Notes: generated by a model from the letters alone, not told the origin. Shown: positions 8,541 to 16,478, counted from the first letter of the stretch. The stretch: 24,322 bases of DNA from GCA-2732805 sp964516605 (GCA_964516605.1 CAZFAA010000018.1:1-24322), one strand, 5' to 3'. Translations and numbers: made by a program.

Positions 8541-8635
8541 ACATATCAACCGACATTCATGATGTAAACAGGTATGTAACCCTAAAAAGGCTGTCAAGCG
8601 CGATAGAAAAAAACCCGCCCCTTAGGCGGGTTTTT
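8541..8635 (+). ncRNA. Candidate small RNA (unrecognised)
   Basis: A possible promoter, TTGACA (8505-8510), 18 nt, TAGGAT (8529-8534), would start a transcript near 8541 that ends at the perfect terminator 8609-8635, about 95 nt long. The start of the transcript overlaps a dyad: GTTACATA (8538-8545) pairs with TATGTAAC (8573-8580), and inside it ACAT (8553-8556) pairs with ATGT (8562-8565), with 7-nt loops on both sides. I match it to no known RNA family. A terminator with no gene in front of it on this strand is the main reason to propose it. The promoter is only moderate. Confidence 0.3.
8609..8635 (+). terminator. Rho-independent terminator, possibly bidirectional
   Basis: Perfect 11-bp stem, AAAAACCCGCC (8609-8619) with GGCGGGTTTTT (8625-8635), and a 5-nt loop. 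An A-run on the left and a T-run on the right let it work in either direction. No gene on the plus strand ends here. On the minus strand it would be a second stop about 290 bp beyond the main groEL terminator. Confidence 0.8.
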
Positions 8636-8637
8636 CA

Positions 8638-8892
8638 TTGAGGTGTCAATCACGGCGATTCTCAAAATCCCCCCTTTTTTTTCAACCAGTTAGCAATCAA
8701 AAATCGGCGGGTCGTTCACGGCGATTTTCTCATAAGCTCAAAATTTCGGATCCACAACAGCCTACGGCCTTACTGCCATGCTCTTGCAAGGCACATAGAA
8801 AATTAATTATTTTTAGGTTGTGCATGTACGATTATTTTATTAATGGGCCAGGGGTGGGGATTAGATGAAAATCGCCGTGATTGACACCTCAA
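8638..8892. mobile_element. 255-bp element with perfect 23-bp terminal inverted repeats (MITE-like)
   Basis: The left end (8638-8660, beginning TTGAGGTGTCAATCACGG) and the right end (8870-8892, ending GATTGACACCTCAA) are exact reverse complements over 23 bp. Weaker match continues inward to ATCCCC. A third, internal copy of the core (TCACGGCGATTTTC, about 8715-8729) lies in the same direction as the left end. There is no transposase and no convincing open frame inside, and I could not recognise a target-site duplication. It looks like a non-autonomous transposable element or an intergenic repeat family; a structured RNA is also possible. Confidence 0.5.
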
Positions 8893-8899
8893 CCTCAAA

Positions 8900-8927
8900 A
8901 AAGATAACGCCCTAAGGCGTTATCTTT
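8900..8927 (-). terminator. groEL rho-independent terminator
   Basis: Perfect 12-bp stem AAAGATAACGCC (8900-8911) with GGCGTTATCTTT (8916-8927) and a CTAA loop. On the minus strand it is followed by a T-run from the A-run at 8897-8902. It lies about 30 bp beyond the groEL stop codon. Confidence 0.85.
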
Positions 8928-8958
8928 ACAACAGAGAGAAAAAAAGCCAGGGACATCA

Positions 8959-10614
8959 TTACATCATGCCGCCCATGCCTCCCATTCCGCCCATGCCACC
9001 CATATCACCGCCACCACCGGCTGATTCTTCCCGCTTAGGCAGGTCTGTAATCATGCACTCAGTAGTGATCATAAGGCCCGCAATAGACGCTGCGTTTTGC
9101 AGAGCTGTACGCGTTACTTTAGTTGGATCCAAGATACCCATGGCAATCATGTCACCAAACTCACTAGTTGCCGCATTGTAACCAAAGTTATCGTCTTTAG
9201 ACTCAAGCACTTTAGCCAAAATCACCGCAGGCTCATCACCAGCGTTCGCAACGATTTGAGAAAGAGGCGCTTTAATCGCACGCAGCATAATCTCAACACC
9301 CACACGCTGGTCATCGTTAGATACCTCAACACTCTGAACTGCACGCAGTGCACGCAATAAGGCGACACCGCCTCCTGGCACAACACCTTCTTCTACAGCT
9401 GCACGAGTTGCATGTAATGCATCTTCAACACGCGCTTTTTTCTCTTTCATTTCCACTTCAGTTGCTGCACCAACCTTAATCACAGCCACACCGCCGGCTA
9501 ATTTCGCTAAGCGCTCTTGCAACTTTTCACGGTCGTAGTCAGATGAGCTCGCCTCAACTTCAGCACGAATCTGATCGATACGTCCTTTAATTTCTTTAGC
9601 ATCACCCGCACCATCAATAATCGTGCTGTCTTCTTTAGTCACCACAACACGCTTAGCTGTACCTAAGTCATCTAAGCTTGCTGCTTCCAGACTCAAACCC
9701 ACTTCTTCAGAAATGACTTTAGCACCAGTTAATACAGCAATATCTTGCAGCATAGCTTTACGACGATCACCAAATCCTGGCGCCTTCACAGCACATACTT
9801 TCACAATACCGCGAATGCTGTTGACCACGAGTGTTGCCAACGCTTCACCTTCTACATCTTCTGCTACGATGAATAAAGGACGGCTTGCTTTCGCAACAGC
9901 TTCCAATACAGGCAACATTTCACGAATGTTAGAAATTTTCTTATCCACTAATAAAATGAATGGACTTTCTAATTCCGCACTCATGCTTTGTTGGTTGTTG
10001 ATGAAATAAGGTGACAAGTAACCGCGATCAAACTGCATACCTTCAACAACAGACAATTCATTTTCAAAACCTGAACCGTCTTCAACTGTGATCACGCCTT
10101 CTTTACCCACTTTACCCATTGCTTCTGCAATGATGTTACCAATGGATTCATCAGAGTTCGCAGAAATGCTACCCACTTGAGCGATAGCTGTATTGCTCGT
10201 GCATGGTTTTGAAATTTTCTTCAATTCTTCTACAGCAACCTTAGTCGCTTTGTCGATACCACGTTTTAAATCCATAGGATTCATACCCGCTGCAACACCA
10301 CGAATACCTTCGCGTAATATAGCTTGCGCTAACACTGTTGCGGTCGTCGTACCATCACCTGCGGCATCCGATGTCTTAGACGCCACTTCTTTAACCATCT
10401 GTGCGCCCATGTTTTCGAATTTATCAGCAAGCTCAATTTCTTTAGCAACGCTTACACCATCTTTAGTAATGACAGGTGCACCATACGATTTATCTAGCAC
10501 TACATTACGTCCTTTAGGACCTAATGTAACTTTTACAGCGTTAGCCAGCTGATCAACGCCACTTAACATGGCCTGTAGCGCATCGCTACCTAATTTAAAA
10601 TCTTTAGCAGACAT
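8959..10614 (-). CDS. groEL: Chaperonin GroEL (Hsp60)
   Basis: ATP-driven chaperonin that refolds proteins inside a double-ring cavity capped by GroES. It is full length at 551 residues. Visible landmarks are the ATP-binding region VTLGPKGRNVVLDKSYG, the catalytic-Asp segment AGDGTTTATVLAQAI, the apical domain, and the signature AAVEEGVVPGGGVALLRA. The C-terminal tail ends in GGM repeats (GGMGGMGGMGGMM). AGGT lies upstream of the ATG, 24 bp after the groES stop. It is co-transcribed with groES from the heat-shock promoter at 10995-11023 and ends at the hairpin 8900-8927. It looks closest to Coxiella-type GroEL from memory. Confidence 0.99.
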   Translation of the reverse strand: MSAKDFKLGSDALQAMLSGVDQLANAVKVTLGPKGRNVVLDKSYGAPVITKDGVSVAKEIELADKFENMGAQMVKEVASKTSDAAGDGTTTATVLAQAILREGIRGVAAGMNPMDLKRGIDKATKVAVEELKKISKPCTSNTAIAQVGSISANSDESIGNIIAEAMGKVGKEGVITVEDGSGFENELSVVEGMQFDRGYLSPYFINNQQSMSAELESPFILLVDKKISNIREMLPVLEAVAKASRPLFIVAEDVEGEALATLVVNSIRGIVKVCAVKAPGFGDRRKAMLQDIAVLTGAKVISEEVGLSLEAASLDDLGTAKRVVVTKEDSTIIDGAGDAKEIKGRIDQIRAEVEASSSDYDREKLQERLAKLAGGVAVIKVGAATEVEMKEKKARVEDALHATRAAVEEGVVPGGGVALLRALRAVQSVEVSNDDQRVGVEIMLRAIKAPLSQIVANAGDEPAVILAKVLESKDDNFGYNAATSEFGDMIAMGILDPTKVTRTALQNAASIAGLMITTECMITDLPKREESAGGGGDMGGMGGMGGMGGMM

Positions 10615-10638
10615 GTTTTTTATACCTCATAATTCCTA

Positions 10639-10926
10639 TTAATCAATGACACCCATGATGTCGTCTTCACGCATCACAACCAATTCACGGGACCCTATCT
10701 TCACTTCTGTACCGGAGTATTTTCCAAACAGAACTTCATCGCCTTTCTTAACACTTAACGGCACAACATTTCCATTGTCCGCTAGTTTCCCGGGCCCTAC
10801 AGCAACTACTTTACCGCGCATCGGTTTTTCAGTGGCTGAATCGGGAATAACAATACCGCCTGCAGAAGTACGCTCTTCTTCTAGACGCTCGATCACCACA
10901 CGATCATGTAATGGTCTGATATTCAT
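10639..10926 (-). CDS. groES: Co-chaperonin GroES (Hsp10)
   Basis: Heptameric lid of the GroEL chamber. The start is the ATG at 10926, giving 95 residues, which is the family length: GGAG precedes it at good spacing and the protein opens with MNIRPLHDRVVIERLEEE. An in-frame start at 11022 would add 32 residues unlike GroES and would begin inside the promoter. The mobile loop that grips GroEL corresponds to EERTSAGGIVIPDSA (about 18-32). It is the first gene of the groES-groEL operon. Confidence 0.98.
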   Translation of the reverse strand: MNIRPLHDRVVIERLEEERTSAGGIVIPDSATEKPMRGKVVAVGPGKLADNGNVVPLSVKKGDEVLFGKYSGTEVKIGSRELVVMREDDIMGVID

Positions 10927-10994
10927 AAAAAATCTCCATAAGTCAGTTATTAGACTAAAGTCAGTATCCTTAATGCAAGAACACCGACGAGGCG

Positions 10995-11023
10995 TAGATG
11001 GGGGTGTGATGCTGAAATTCAAG
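10995..11023 (-). promoter_or_regulatory. Heat-shock (sigma-32) promoter of groES-groEL
   Basis: Reading the minus strand: CTTGAA (11023-11018), 14 nt, then CCCCATCTA (11003-10995). This fits the enterobacterial RpoH consensus (CTTGAA, 13-15 nt, CCCCATnTA) in every defined base. The start point would fall near 10985, leaving a leader of about 60 nt. I see no CIRCE (HrcA) inverted repeat between it and groES, so control is probably by sigma-32. Confidence 0.85.
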
Positions 11024-11102
11024 AGCGGATGGATTTATTTTTTAAAAAGCCGAAACGATGCATCAACAGATGCAAGGTGAAGTTAATCTACAGCTTAGTG
11101 AA

Positions 11103-11561
11103 CTAAAATCTCTTAGTACAGATGACTGTACAGGCACCAATTGAACCCTGACAAGGAGACACACGTTCCTTCACATTCTGTCCATCTAACGTGCAATCTT
11201 CATCTTCTTCTATTACGCTACGTTTTGTCATGACAACAATAGCTGGATCACTGCCACCAACCCGCTCCGTATAACCGCATACCAGCAGTCCATTTTGAGT
11301 GACAAACGCACCATAAAATTCTGCTGCAGGCCCACAACTTTTACCTCTTCCTGTGGCAATAAGCCCCCTACGTTTGAAATCATTCACTACAACAATACCC
11401 TTGTAACCATATGGGCGCGCCGCTACAGGGCTCTGCGTAATCACAACCGCTGCAGCAACAGGACATTGATAAGTTTTGGCGGCATAGACCACTGCGCTAG
11501 CCAGCATACCCACACACACCAACATAACTGTTACAGCGCGGTTCATTTTACAACTCAGCAT
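11103..11561 (-). CDS. Secreted cysteine-rich hypothetical protein
   Basis: I do not recognise this 152-residue protein. It has a clear signal peptide (positive KMNR, hydrophobic core, cleavage after VVYA at about residue 27). The mature part begins AKTYQCP and has seven cysteines, ending ACTVICTKRF, so a periplasmic or exported disulfide-bonded protein is likely. GGGGTG lies 5 nt before the ATG at 11561, which favours that start over the ATG at 11546. The layout loosely recalls small secreted families that open with a CP motif and carry a mid-protein CGY, but I cannot name one. It lies between hslO and groES on the same strand. Confidence 0.8.
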   Translation of the reverse strand: MLSCKMNRAVTVMLVCVGMLASAVVYAAKTYQCPVAAAVVITQSPVAARPYGYKGIVVVNDFKRRGLIATGRGKSCGPAAEFYGAFVTQNGLLVCGYTERVGGSDPAIVVMTKRSVIEEDEDCTLDGQNVKERVSPCQGSIGACTVICTKRF

Positions 11562-11615
11562 GTTTCACCCCCACATAAATCATTATAATCCACCAGCAGA
11601 TATAGCATTTTCGCT

Positions 11616-12455
11616 TTATTTTGTGAATATACTATCTACTTCACTGCGTTCAAACGCATACGTACTACTGCAATATTCGCACTTTACCTCAATTTCTTTA
11701 CTGGTAAGTAATATATCATACGCTTCCTTTTCCCCGAGCGTGCGGATCGCATCTTGCATACGCTCGACGGAACAACGGCATTGAAATGTAATTGGCTCTT
11801 CTTCGAACAAGCGCACATCCTGTTCGTGATACAAGCGATGCAACACAATGTGATTATCCAACTCAATTAATTCTTGATGCGTCAGTGTATCAGCCAACGT
11901 CACAACCTCAGTCCACGCATCCTGTGTGTTACCTTGCTGTTGCGGCAAAACTTGCAATAACATCCCCGCTGCATGTTCACTGCCCACGGCAACATAAATG
12001 CGCGTAGATAATTGCTCTGAACTTTCAAAATACGCTTCTAATGCTGATGACACAGTCTGATTGTGAATGGGAATAATACTTTGATATGGCTGCACACGGT
12101 GATCGTAATCAATCGTGACTACCAGCTGTCCAACACCCAATGCCGACGCTACATTCAACGGTAATACAGCATCATTCCATTGTGCAAATCCGCGAATATG
12201 TCTTTGAGAATCGCATTTAGCCACCAGCATACTCACCGGTCCATCGCCCTGAAACTGCAGCGTCAATTGCCCATCAAACTTGATTGTTTCGGCCAATAAG
12301 ACAACAGATATCAACGCCTCTCCCAGTAATTCACGAATCACGGCGGGATACTGATGCTGATGCATAATCGTATGAAAACTCTCATCCAAGTGCACCAACT
12401 CACCGCGGATAGCCGACTTCTCAAACATAAAACGTTGGACACTGTCTAAATTCAT
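11616..12455 (-). CDS. hslO: Redox-regulated chaperone Hsp33
   Basis: Cytoplasmic holdase that is switched on when oxidation releases its zinc. The C-terminal switch is intact: CxC at C226/C228 and CxxC at C259/C262, with the same 31-residue spacing as the E. coli protein. The N-terminal substrate-binding domain is normal (ESFHTIMHQHQYPAVIRELL, then LTLQFQGDGPVSMLVAKCD). Length 279 is slightly shorter than E. coli (about 290). AGAGA precedes the ATG. It is divergent from acnA. Confidence 0.97.
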   Translation of the reverse strand: MNLDSVQRFMFEKSAIRGELVHLDESFHTIMHQHQYPAVIRELLGEALISVVLLAETIKFDGQLTLQFQGDGPVSMLVAKCDSQRHIRGFAQWNDAVLPLNVASALGVGQLVVTIDYDHRVQPYQSIIPIHNQTVSSALEAYFESSEQLSTRIYVAVGSEHAAGMLLQVLPQQQGNTQDAWTEVVTLADTLTHQELIELDNHIVLHRLYHEQDVRLFEEEPITFQCRCSVERMQDAIRTLGEKEAYDILLTSKEIEVKCEYCSSTYAFERSEVDSIFTK

Positions 12456-12488
12456 ATAACTATCTCTTTAAAATAAAAACGATGCTGT

Positions 12489-12517
12489 ATTTAACTGCAT
12501 CAGTTGCGTGATTGCAA
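12489..12517 (-). promoter_or_regulatory. Predicted hslO promoter
   Basis: Minus strand: TTGCAA (12517-12512), 17 nt, TTAAAT (12494-12489). Each hexamer matches the sigma-70 consensus at 4 of 6 positions. The leader to hslO would be about 27 nt. Confidence 0.35.
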
Positions 12518-12821
12518 CAGTAGGCCCGGGCGAAACAGGAAAGGTGAGAACGCACCTCTGGTTCAACTTTTAGCTGCGATGACAACACGTGCATGAATAG
12601 CAAAAAAAAGCAGTGGCAGCACCAACCCCTAACTAAAAATGCAATCAGTCAGGTAGCAGCGTCTTAAGCGGACCAAATGACATGATTAAATTTTTAAGTC
12701 AGATCATCTGCTGAGGCAAATCATTTCAGCTCCTGAATGCGCCAACATAGCCAGTGCCGATCTGATAGCCGCTTTGTCAAACGTTAACATACTGCACGCC
12801 GCCAATAGCAATCAGCATAGC

Positions 12822-12850
12822 TGGAATCCGCGCCTAAATTACCGTACAAT
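12822..12850 (+). promoter_or_regulatory. Predicted acnA promoter
   Basis: TGGAAT (12822-12827), 17 nt, TACAAT (12845-12850). The -10 matches 5 of 6. The start point would be near 12857, giving a leader of about 33 nt. Confidence 0.4.
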
Positions 12851-12889
12851 CCACGGCATCTTGAATAGCCTAAATAAAGGACATCCATT

Positions 12890-15643
12890 ATGCCAAATAG
12901 CTATAATAGCCTGCAGCAATTAACCGTCGGTACTAAAACCTATCATTACTACGATCTGAAACGAGCCGAACAAAATGGCTTGCAAGGTATTTCCCAATTA
13001 CCGTTTTCCTTAAAAGTACTGCTCGAAAACTTGTTGCGTTTTGAAGATGGCGTGGTGGTGACAAAAGCGGACATTGAAGCGTTTGGTGAGTGGTTGACGA
13101 CACGTTCTTCCAAACATGAAATCGCCTACCACCCTGCACGCGTACTGATGCAAGATTTTACTGGAGTTCCTGCTGTCGTCGATCTGGCGGCAATGCGCGA
13201 TGCTATGCGTGCCTTAGGTGGTGACCCAAATAAAATTAATCCACTATGTCCTGTTGATCTGGTGATCGACCATTCTGTTCAAGTTGATCAGTTCGGCTCA
13301 AACCGCTCCTTTCAACAAAATGTCGACATCGAAATGCAGCGCAATAACGAACGCTATCAATTTTTAAAATGGGGACAGCAAGCCTTTTCCAATTTTCGCG
13401 CTGTACCGCCTGGTACGGGCATTTGCCATCAAGTGAATTTAGAATATTTAGCCAAAGGTGTGTGGACAAAAGAAATGGACGGTAAAACGTATGCCTATCC
13501 CGACACACTCGTGGGCACCGACAGTCACACGACGATGATTAACGGTTTGGGTGTACTCGGTTGGGGCGTCGGTGGTATTGAAGCGGAAGCGGCGATGCTC
13601 GGACAACCCATTTCGATGTTGATTCCACAAGTGATCGGTTTTCGCCTTGAAGGAAAATTAAAAGAAGGCATCACAGCAACGGATTTGGTATTACGTGTTG
13701 TGGAAATGCTGCGTAAAAAAGGTGTGGTTGATAAATTTGTTGAATTTTTTGGACCTGGCTTAAATGAATTACCACTGGCCGATCGTGCCACCATCGCCAA
13801 CATGGCACCGGAATACGGCGCAACCTGCGGCTTTTTTCCAATCGATGACGAAACACTAAAATACCTGGCCTTATCAGGACGCGAACAAGAGACAATTGAT
13901 TTAGTCAAAGCCTATTGCCAAGCGCAAGGTTTGTGGCGTGATGACACGACACCAACTCCTGTATTTACTGATGTGCTGTCATTGGATATGAGTACAGTGG
14001 TTCCAAGCCTGGCCGGGCCCAAACGCCCACAAGATCGTGTCCCACTGACGCAGCTACATGAAGTCACCGTCAACACGATTGTGAATCATAGCAATGGTAA
14101 AAAAATTATTGAAAACTATCCCTGTGATGATGGCATGGATATGCATGAAAGTGCAGCTCAAGAAGCGGCTCACGAAAGCCTGCTCAATCGCGGTTTTGCG
14201 TGCAATGATTTTGAGATACACCACGGTGATGTCGTTATTGCAGCGATTACCAGTTGCACCAACACATCCAATCCGAGCGTGATGTTAGCTGCGGGTTTGC
14301 TCGCTAAAAAAGCGGTGGAAAAAGGTTTAGCTGTAAAACCTTGGGTTAAAACCTCACTCGCCCCCGGATCAAAAGTAGTGACCGATTACTTAATCAAAAC
14401 CGATTTGATGCCGTACCTTGAGAAACTTGGCTTTTACCTTGTTGGCTACGGTTGCACAACGTGCATTGGCAATTCAGGTCCTCTTGATGATGACATCAGC
14501 AAAACGATTGCAGAAAACGACATCACGGTCAGCGCAGTATTATCTGGTAATCGTAACTTTGAAGGGCGCATTCATCCTTTGGTTAAGGCTAATTGGCTCG
14601 CCTCCCCACCACTGGTGGTTGCGTTTGCGTTAGCGGGTACGACTAAAATTGATTTGGATAAAGAACCGCTTGGTTACAACCAACAAGCGCAACCGATTTT
14701 CTTAAAAGATATTTGGCCTTCACAACAAGAAGTAGGGGATGCTGTGGCGCAAATCAACAATCAGATGTTCCGTAAAGAATACGCTCAAGTATTTGAAGGT
14801 GATGCGTTATGGAAAAAAATTCCAATCACGCCAAGCGACACGTATACCTGGGATCCTCAATCCACTTACGTGAAAAACCCACCCTTTTTTGATGGCATGA
14901 GCGCAGCACCGACTGCGTTAAAAAATATTGACAGCGCACGTGTGCTCGCCATTTTTGGAGACTCGGTGACAACCGATCACATTTCTCCTGCGGGCGCCAT
15001 TAAACCCAATAGCCCAGCCGGTGAATACTTAATAAAACACCATGTAGCCATCAGTGACTTTAATTCATTTGGTGCACGCCGTGGTAACGATGAAATTATG
15101 ACACGTGGCACATTTGGTAATATTCGCATTCGCAATGAAATGATTGCCAATACCGAAGGCGGCATCACACGCTATCTACCCGGTGGCGAACAAATGCCGA
15201 TCTTCGATGCTGCCATGAAATATAAAGCAGCAAGCGTGCCACTGATTGTGATAGCAGGCAAAGAATACGGCACCGGCTCATCACGCGATTGGGCCGCGAA
15301 AGGCACCTTATTATTAGGCGTGAAAGCTGTAATTGCTGAAAGTTTTGAGCGCATCCACCGCTCCAACTTAATTGGCATGGGCGTGCTGCCACTGGAATTT
15401 ACAGATGGAAACAATCGCTCGAGCTATGCGTTAACGGGTAATGAAACCATCGATATAGCCGGCATTGATGCATTGAGTGTTAGCAAAAAGCTCGATGTTA
15501 CAGTAACACGCGAAGACGGTTCTCGTGAAACATTCCAAGTGTTGTGCCGTATCGACACGCAAAATGAACTGGAATATTACCGTCACGGCGGTATCTTGCA
15601 GTATGTGTTGCGCAGACTGAATGCAACAAGTCAGTCTTCCTAA
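12890..15643 (+). CDS. acnA: Aconitate hydratase A
   Basis: Interconverts citrate and isocitrate in the TCA cycle through a [4Fe-4S] cluster. The three cluster cysteines are C456 (SCTNTSNPSV) and C522/C525 (YGCTTCIGNSG); the offset from E. coli AcnA (435, 501, 504) is constant. Other landmarks are QDFTGVPAVVDLAAMR near the start, the substrate-binding segment DSHTTMINGLGVLGWGVGG, and the C-terminal swivel domain with GKEYGTGSSRDWAAKG. At 917 residues it is somewhat longer than E. coli AcnA (891). AAAGGA lies 8 nt before the ATG. Confidence 0.98.
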   Translation: MPNSYNSLQQLTVGTKTYHYYDLKRAEQNGLQGISQLPFSLKVLLENLLRFEDGVVVTKADIEAFGEWLTTRSSKHEIAYHPARVLMQDFTGVPAVVDLAAMRDAMRALGGDPNKINPLCPVDLVIDHSVQVDQFGSNRSFQQNVDIEMQRNNERYQFLKWGQQAFSNFRAVPPGTGICHQVNLEYLAKGVWTKEMDGKTYAYPDTLVGTDSHTTMINGLGVLGWGVGGIEAEAAMLGQPISMLIPQVIGFRLEGKLKEGITATDLVLRVVEMLRKKGVVDKFVEFFGPGLNELPLADRATIANMAPEYGATCGFFPIDDETLKYLALSGREQETIDLVKAYCQAQGLWRDDTTPTPVFTDVLSLDMSTVVPSLAGPKRPQDRVPLTQLHEVTVNTIVNHSNGKKIIENYPCDDGMDMHESAAQEAAHESLLNRGFACNDFEIHHGDVVIAAITSCTNTSNPSVMLAAGLLAKKAVEKGLAVKPWVKTSLAPGSKVVTDYLIKTDLMPYLEKLGFYLVGYGCTTCIGNSGPLDDDISKTIAENDITVSAVLSGNRNFEGRIHPLVKANWLASPPLVVAFALAGTTKIDLDKEPLGYNQQAQPIFLKDIWPSQQEVGDAVAQINNQMFRKEYAQVFEGDALWKKIPITPSDTYTWDPQSTYVKNPPFFDGMSAAPTALKNIDSARVLAIFGDSVTTDHISPAGAIKPNSPAGEYLIKHHVAISDFNSFGARRGNDEIMTRGTFGNIRIRNEMIANTEGGITRYLPGGEQMPIFDAAMKYKAASVPLIVIAGKEYGTGSSRDWAAKGTLLLGVKAVIAESFERIHRSNLIGMGVLPLEFTDGNNRSSYALTGNETIDIAGIDALSVSKKLDVTVTREDGSRETFQVLCRIDTQNELEYYRHGGILQYVLRRLNATSQSS

Positions 15644-15725
15644 CCAATGCACTGCGATTGTGGCGAATTAAATGAGTCAAAAATTTTTGAAATAGCATCG
15701 TTACATCATCAAAGAGGATATTGTT

Positions 15726-16478
15726 ATGCACACACCTACTCCTAAACCTGGACCCGTTGATCAACAACCAACTGCTGAAATTCAAGCTACTCATGTCACT
15801 ACGGTCATTAATGAACAGCCTCCTACTCATTCAGCAGCAATCATTGGCCAGCCTACCGATGTAGGAACACCAGAAACTACAGCCACCAAGCAGCCAATAC
15901 GGACCATAACACGTCAAACAATTGATAGACCTGTACTCTGTAAGCCTGAAAATTGCTTCCCAGATTGTTTAGATGAGTATCTCAATGCGAGTGATCAACC
16001 TGGTGATAGTTATACTGTTCAGCATGACTCAAGAAATCCTATAACCGCCTGCCCACGCCAAATCGCCTGGGATGCTTTAGCTGCCTATTATTTTGGATGC
16101 TTAACTGGCAGATATTGCGGAGATGGTCTTGCTACTTGTACTGGCCAAATTGAGTCATGGATTACCTGCGCAACTTGTGACATCATTTATTTAGCTCGCC
16201 CGCTCTCAAAACCTGAACCACATTGTGGGACTGTCAAATCAAAACGATATATCATTGGTGATTGCGCTGGACTGGCCTGCAATATCGCAGTTGCACTCAC
16301 ATCAACAACGCTAGGCTGTCTGTTTGGATGTGTCCATGGTGCAGTTAATGTGGCTCATTGCCACACTACTGAAGCATTCGAACCGACTGAACCTCAAGAA
16401 AGCATGACTGAGTGTTTACCTGAGAGTTACTCTACCACTACTTTTCTCTATGTTCACCCACGCCCAGGCGCTGCATAA
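15726..16478 (+). CDS. Cysteine-rich hypothetical protein (unrecognised)
   Basis: I do not recognise this 250-residue protein. AGAGGA precedes the ATG at good spacing. Residues 1-70 are Thr/Pro/Gln-rich and probably disordered, with no signal peptide. Residues 72-230 hold 16 cysteines, many in pairs (C77/C81, C148/C151, C180/C185, C198/C202). Two weakly hydrophobic, Gly/Ala-rich stretches (about 113-135 and 178-210) both contain GC and could be short membrane hairpins. The tail (211-250) is acidic then Ser/Thr-rich. It lies 82 bp after acnA, with no operon partner. A lineage-specific effector or membrane-associated metal or redox protein is conceivable; function is unknown. Confidence 0.8.
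   Translation: MHTPTPKPGPVDQQPTAEIQATHVTTVINEQPPTHSAAIIGQPTDVGTPETTATKQPIRTITRQTIDRPVLCKPENCFPDCLDEYLNASDQPGDSYTVQHDSRNPITACPRQIAWDALAAYYFGCLTGRYCGDGLATCTGQIESWITCATCDIIYLARPLSKPEPHCGTVKSKRYIIGDCAGLACNIAVALTSTTLGCLFGCVHGAVNVAHCHTTEAFEPTEPQESMTECLPESYSTTTFLYVHPRPGAA

Larger units (their letters stand above)
8265..8958. other. 694-bp gene-poor region between proS and groEL
   Basis: No convincing gene. From left to right: upstream region of proS, in which I see no clear promoter; a 45-codon plus-strand frame (8263-8400) without a ribosome binding site; two TTGACA hexamers 30 bp apart (8475 and 8505); a symmetrical hairpin (8538-8580); a strong terminator (8609-8635); a 255-bp element with perfect terminal inverted repeats (8638-8892); and the groEL terminator (8900-8927). 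Confidence 0.6.
12456..12889. other. 434-bp divergent spacer between hslO and acnA
   Basis: Holds likely promoters for both genes (12489-12517 minus; 12822-12850 plus). Two short hairpins lie near hslO: GATGC/GCATC (12481-12501) and GTTGC/GCAAC (12503-12518). Between 12520 and 12820 I see no gene, RNA or convincing repeat. Confidence 0.5.

Noticed and set aside
8638..8868. 76-codon plus-strand frame inside the inverted-repeat element.
   Set aside because: It begins within the terminal repeat, lacks a ribosome binding site, and its Arg/Ser-rich translation has no domain-like pattern.
9623..10552. Long plus-strand open frames opposite groEL.
   Set aside because: They are antisense shadows of a highly conserved gene with biased codon use; their translations are not protein-like.
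10927..11022. N-terminal extension of GroES by 32 residues from an upstream ATG.
   Set aside because: The extension is unlike any GroES, begins within the promoter, and the internal ATG has a proper ribosome binding site and the family's exact N-terminus.
10927..11102. CIRCE operator upstream of groES.
   Set aside because: The required TTAGCACTC-N9-GAGTGCTAA palindrome is absent; the heat-shock promoter alone explains control.
12593..12667. 24-codon plus-strand frame in the hslO-acnA spacer.
   Set aside because: Too short, low-complexity Lys/Gln content, no ribosome binding site.
13525..13908. Minus-strand frames opposite acnA.
   Set aside because: Shadows of a full-length, intact aconitase with all its catalytic residues; no ribosome binding sites or recognisable domains.
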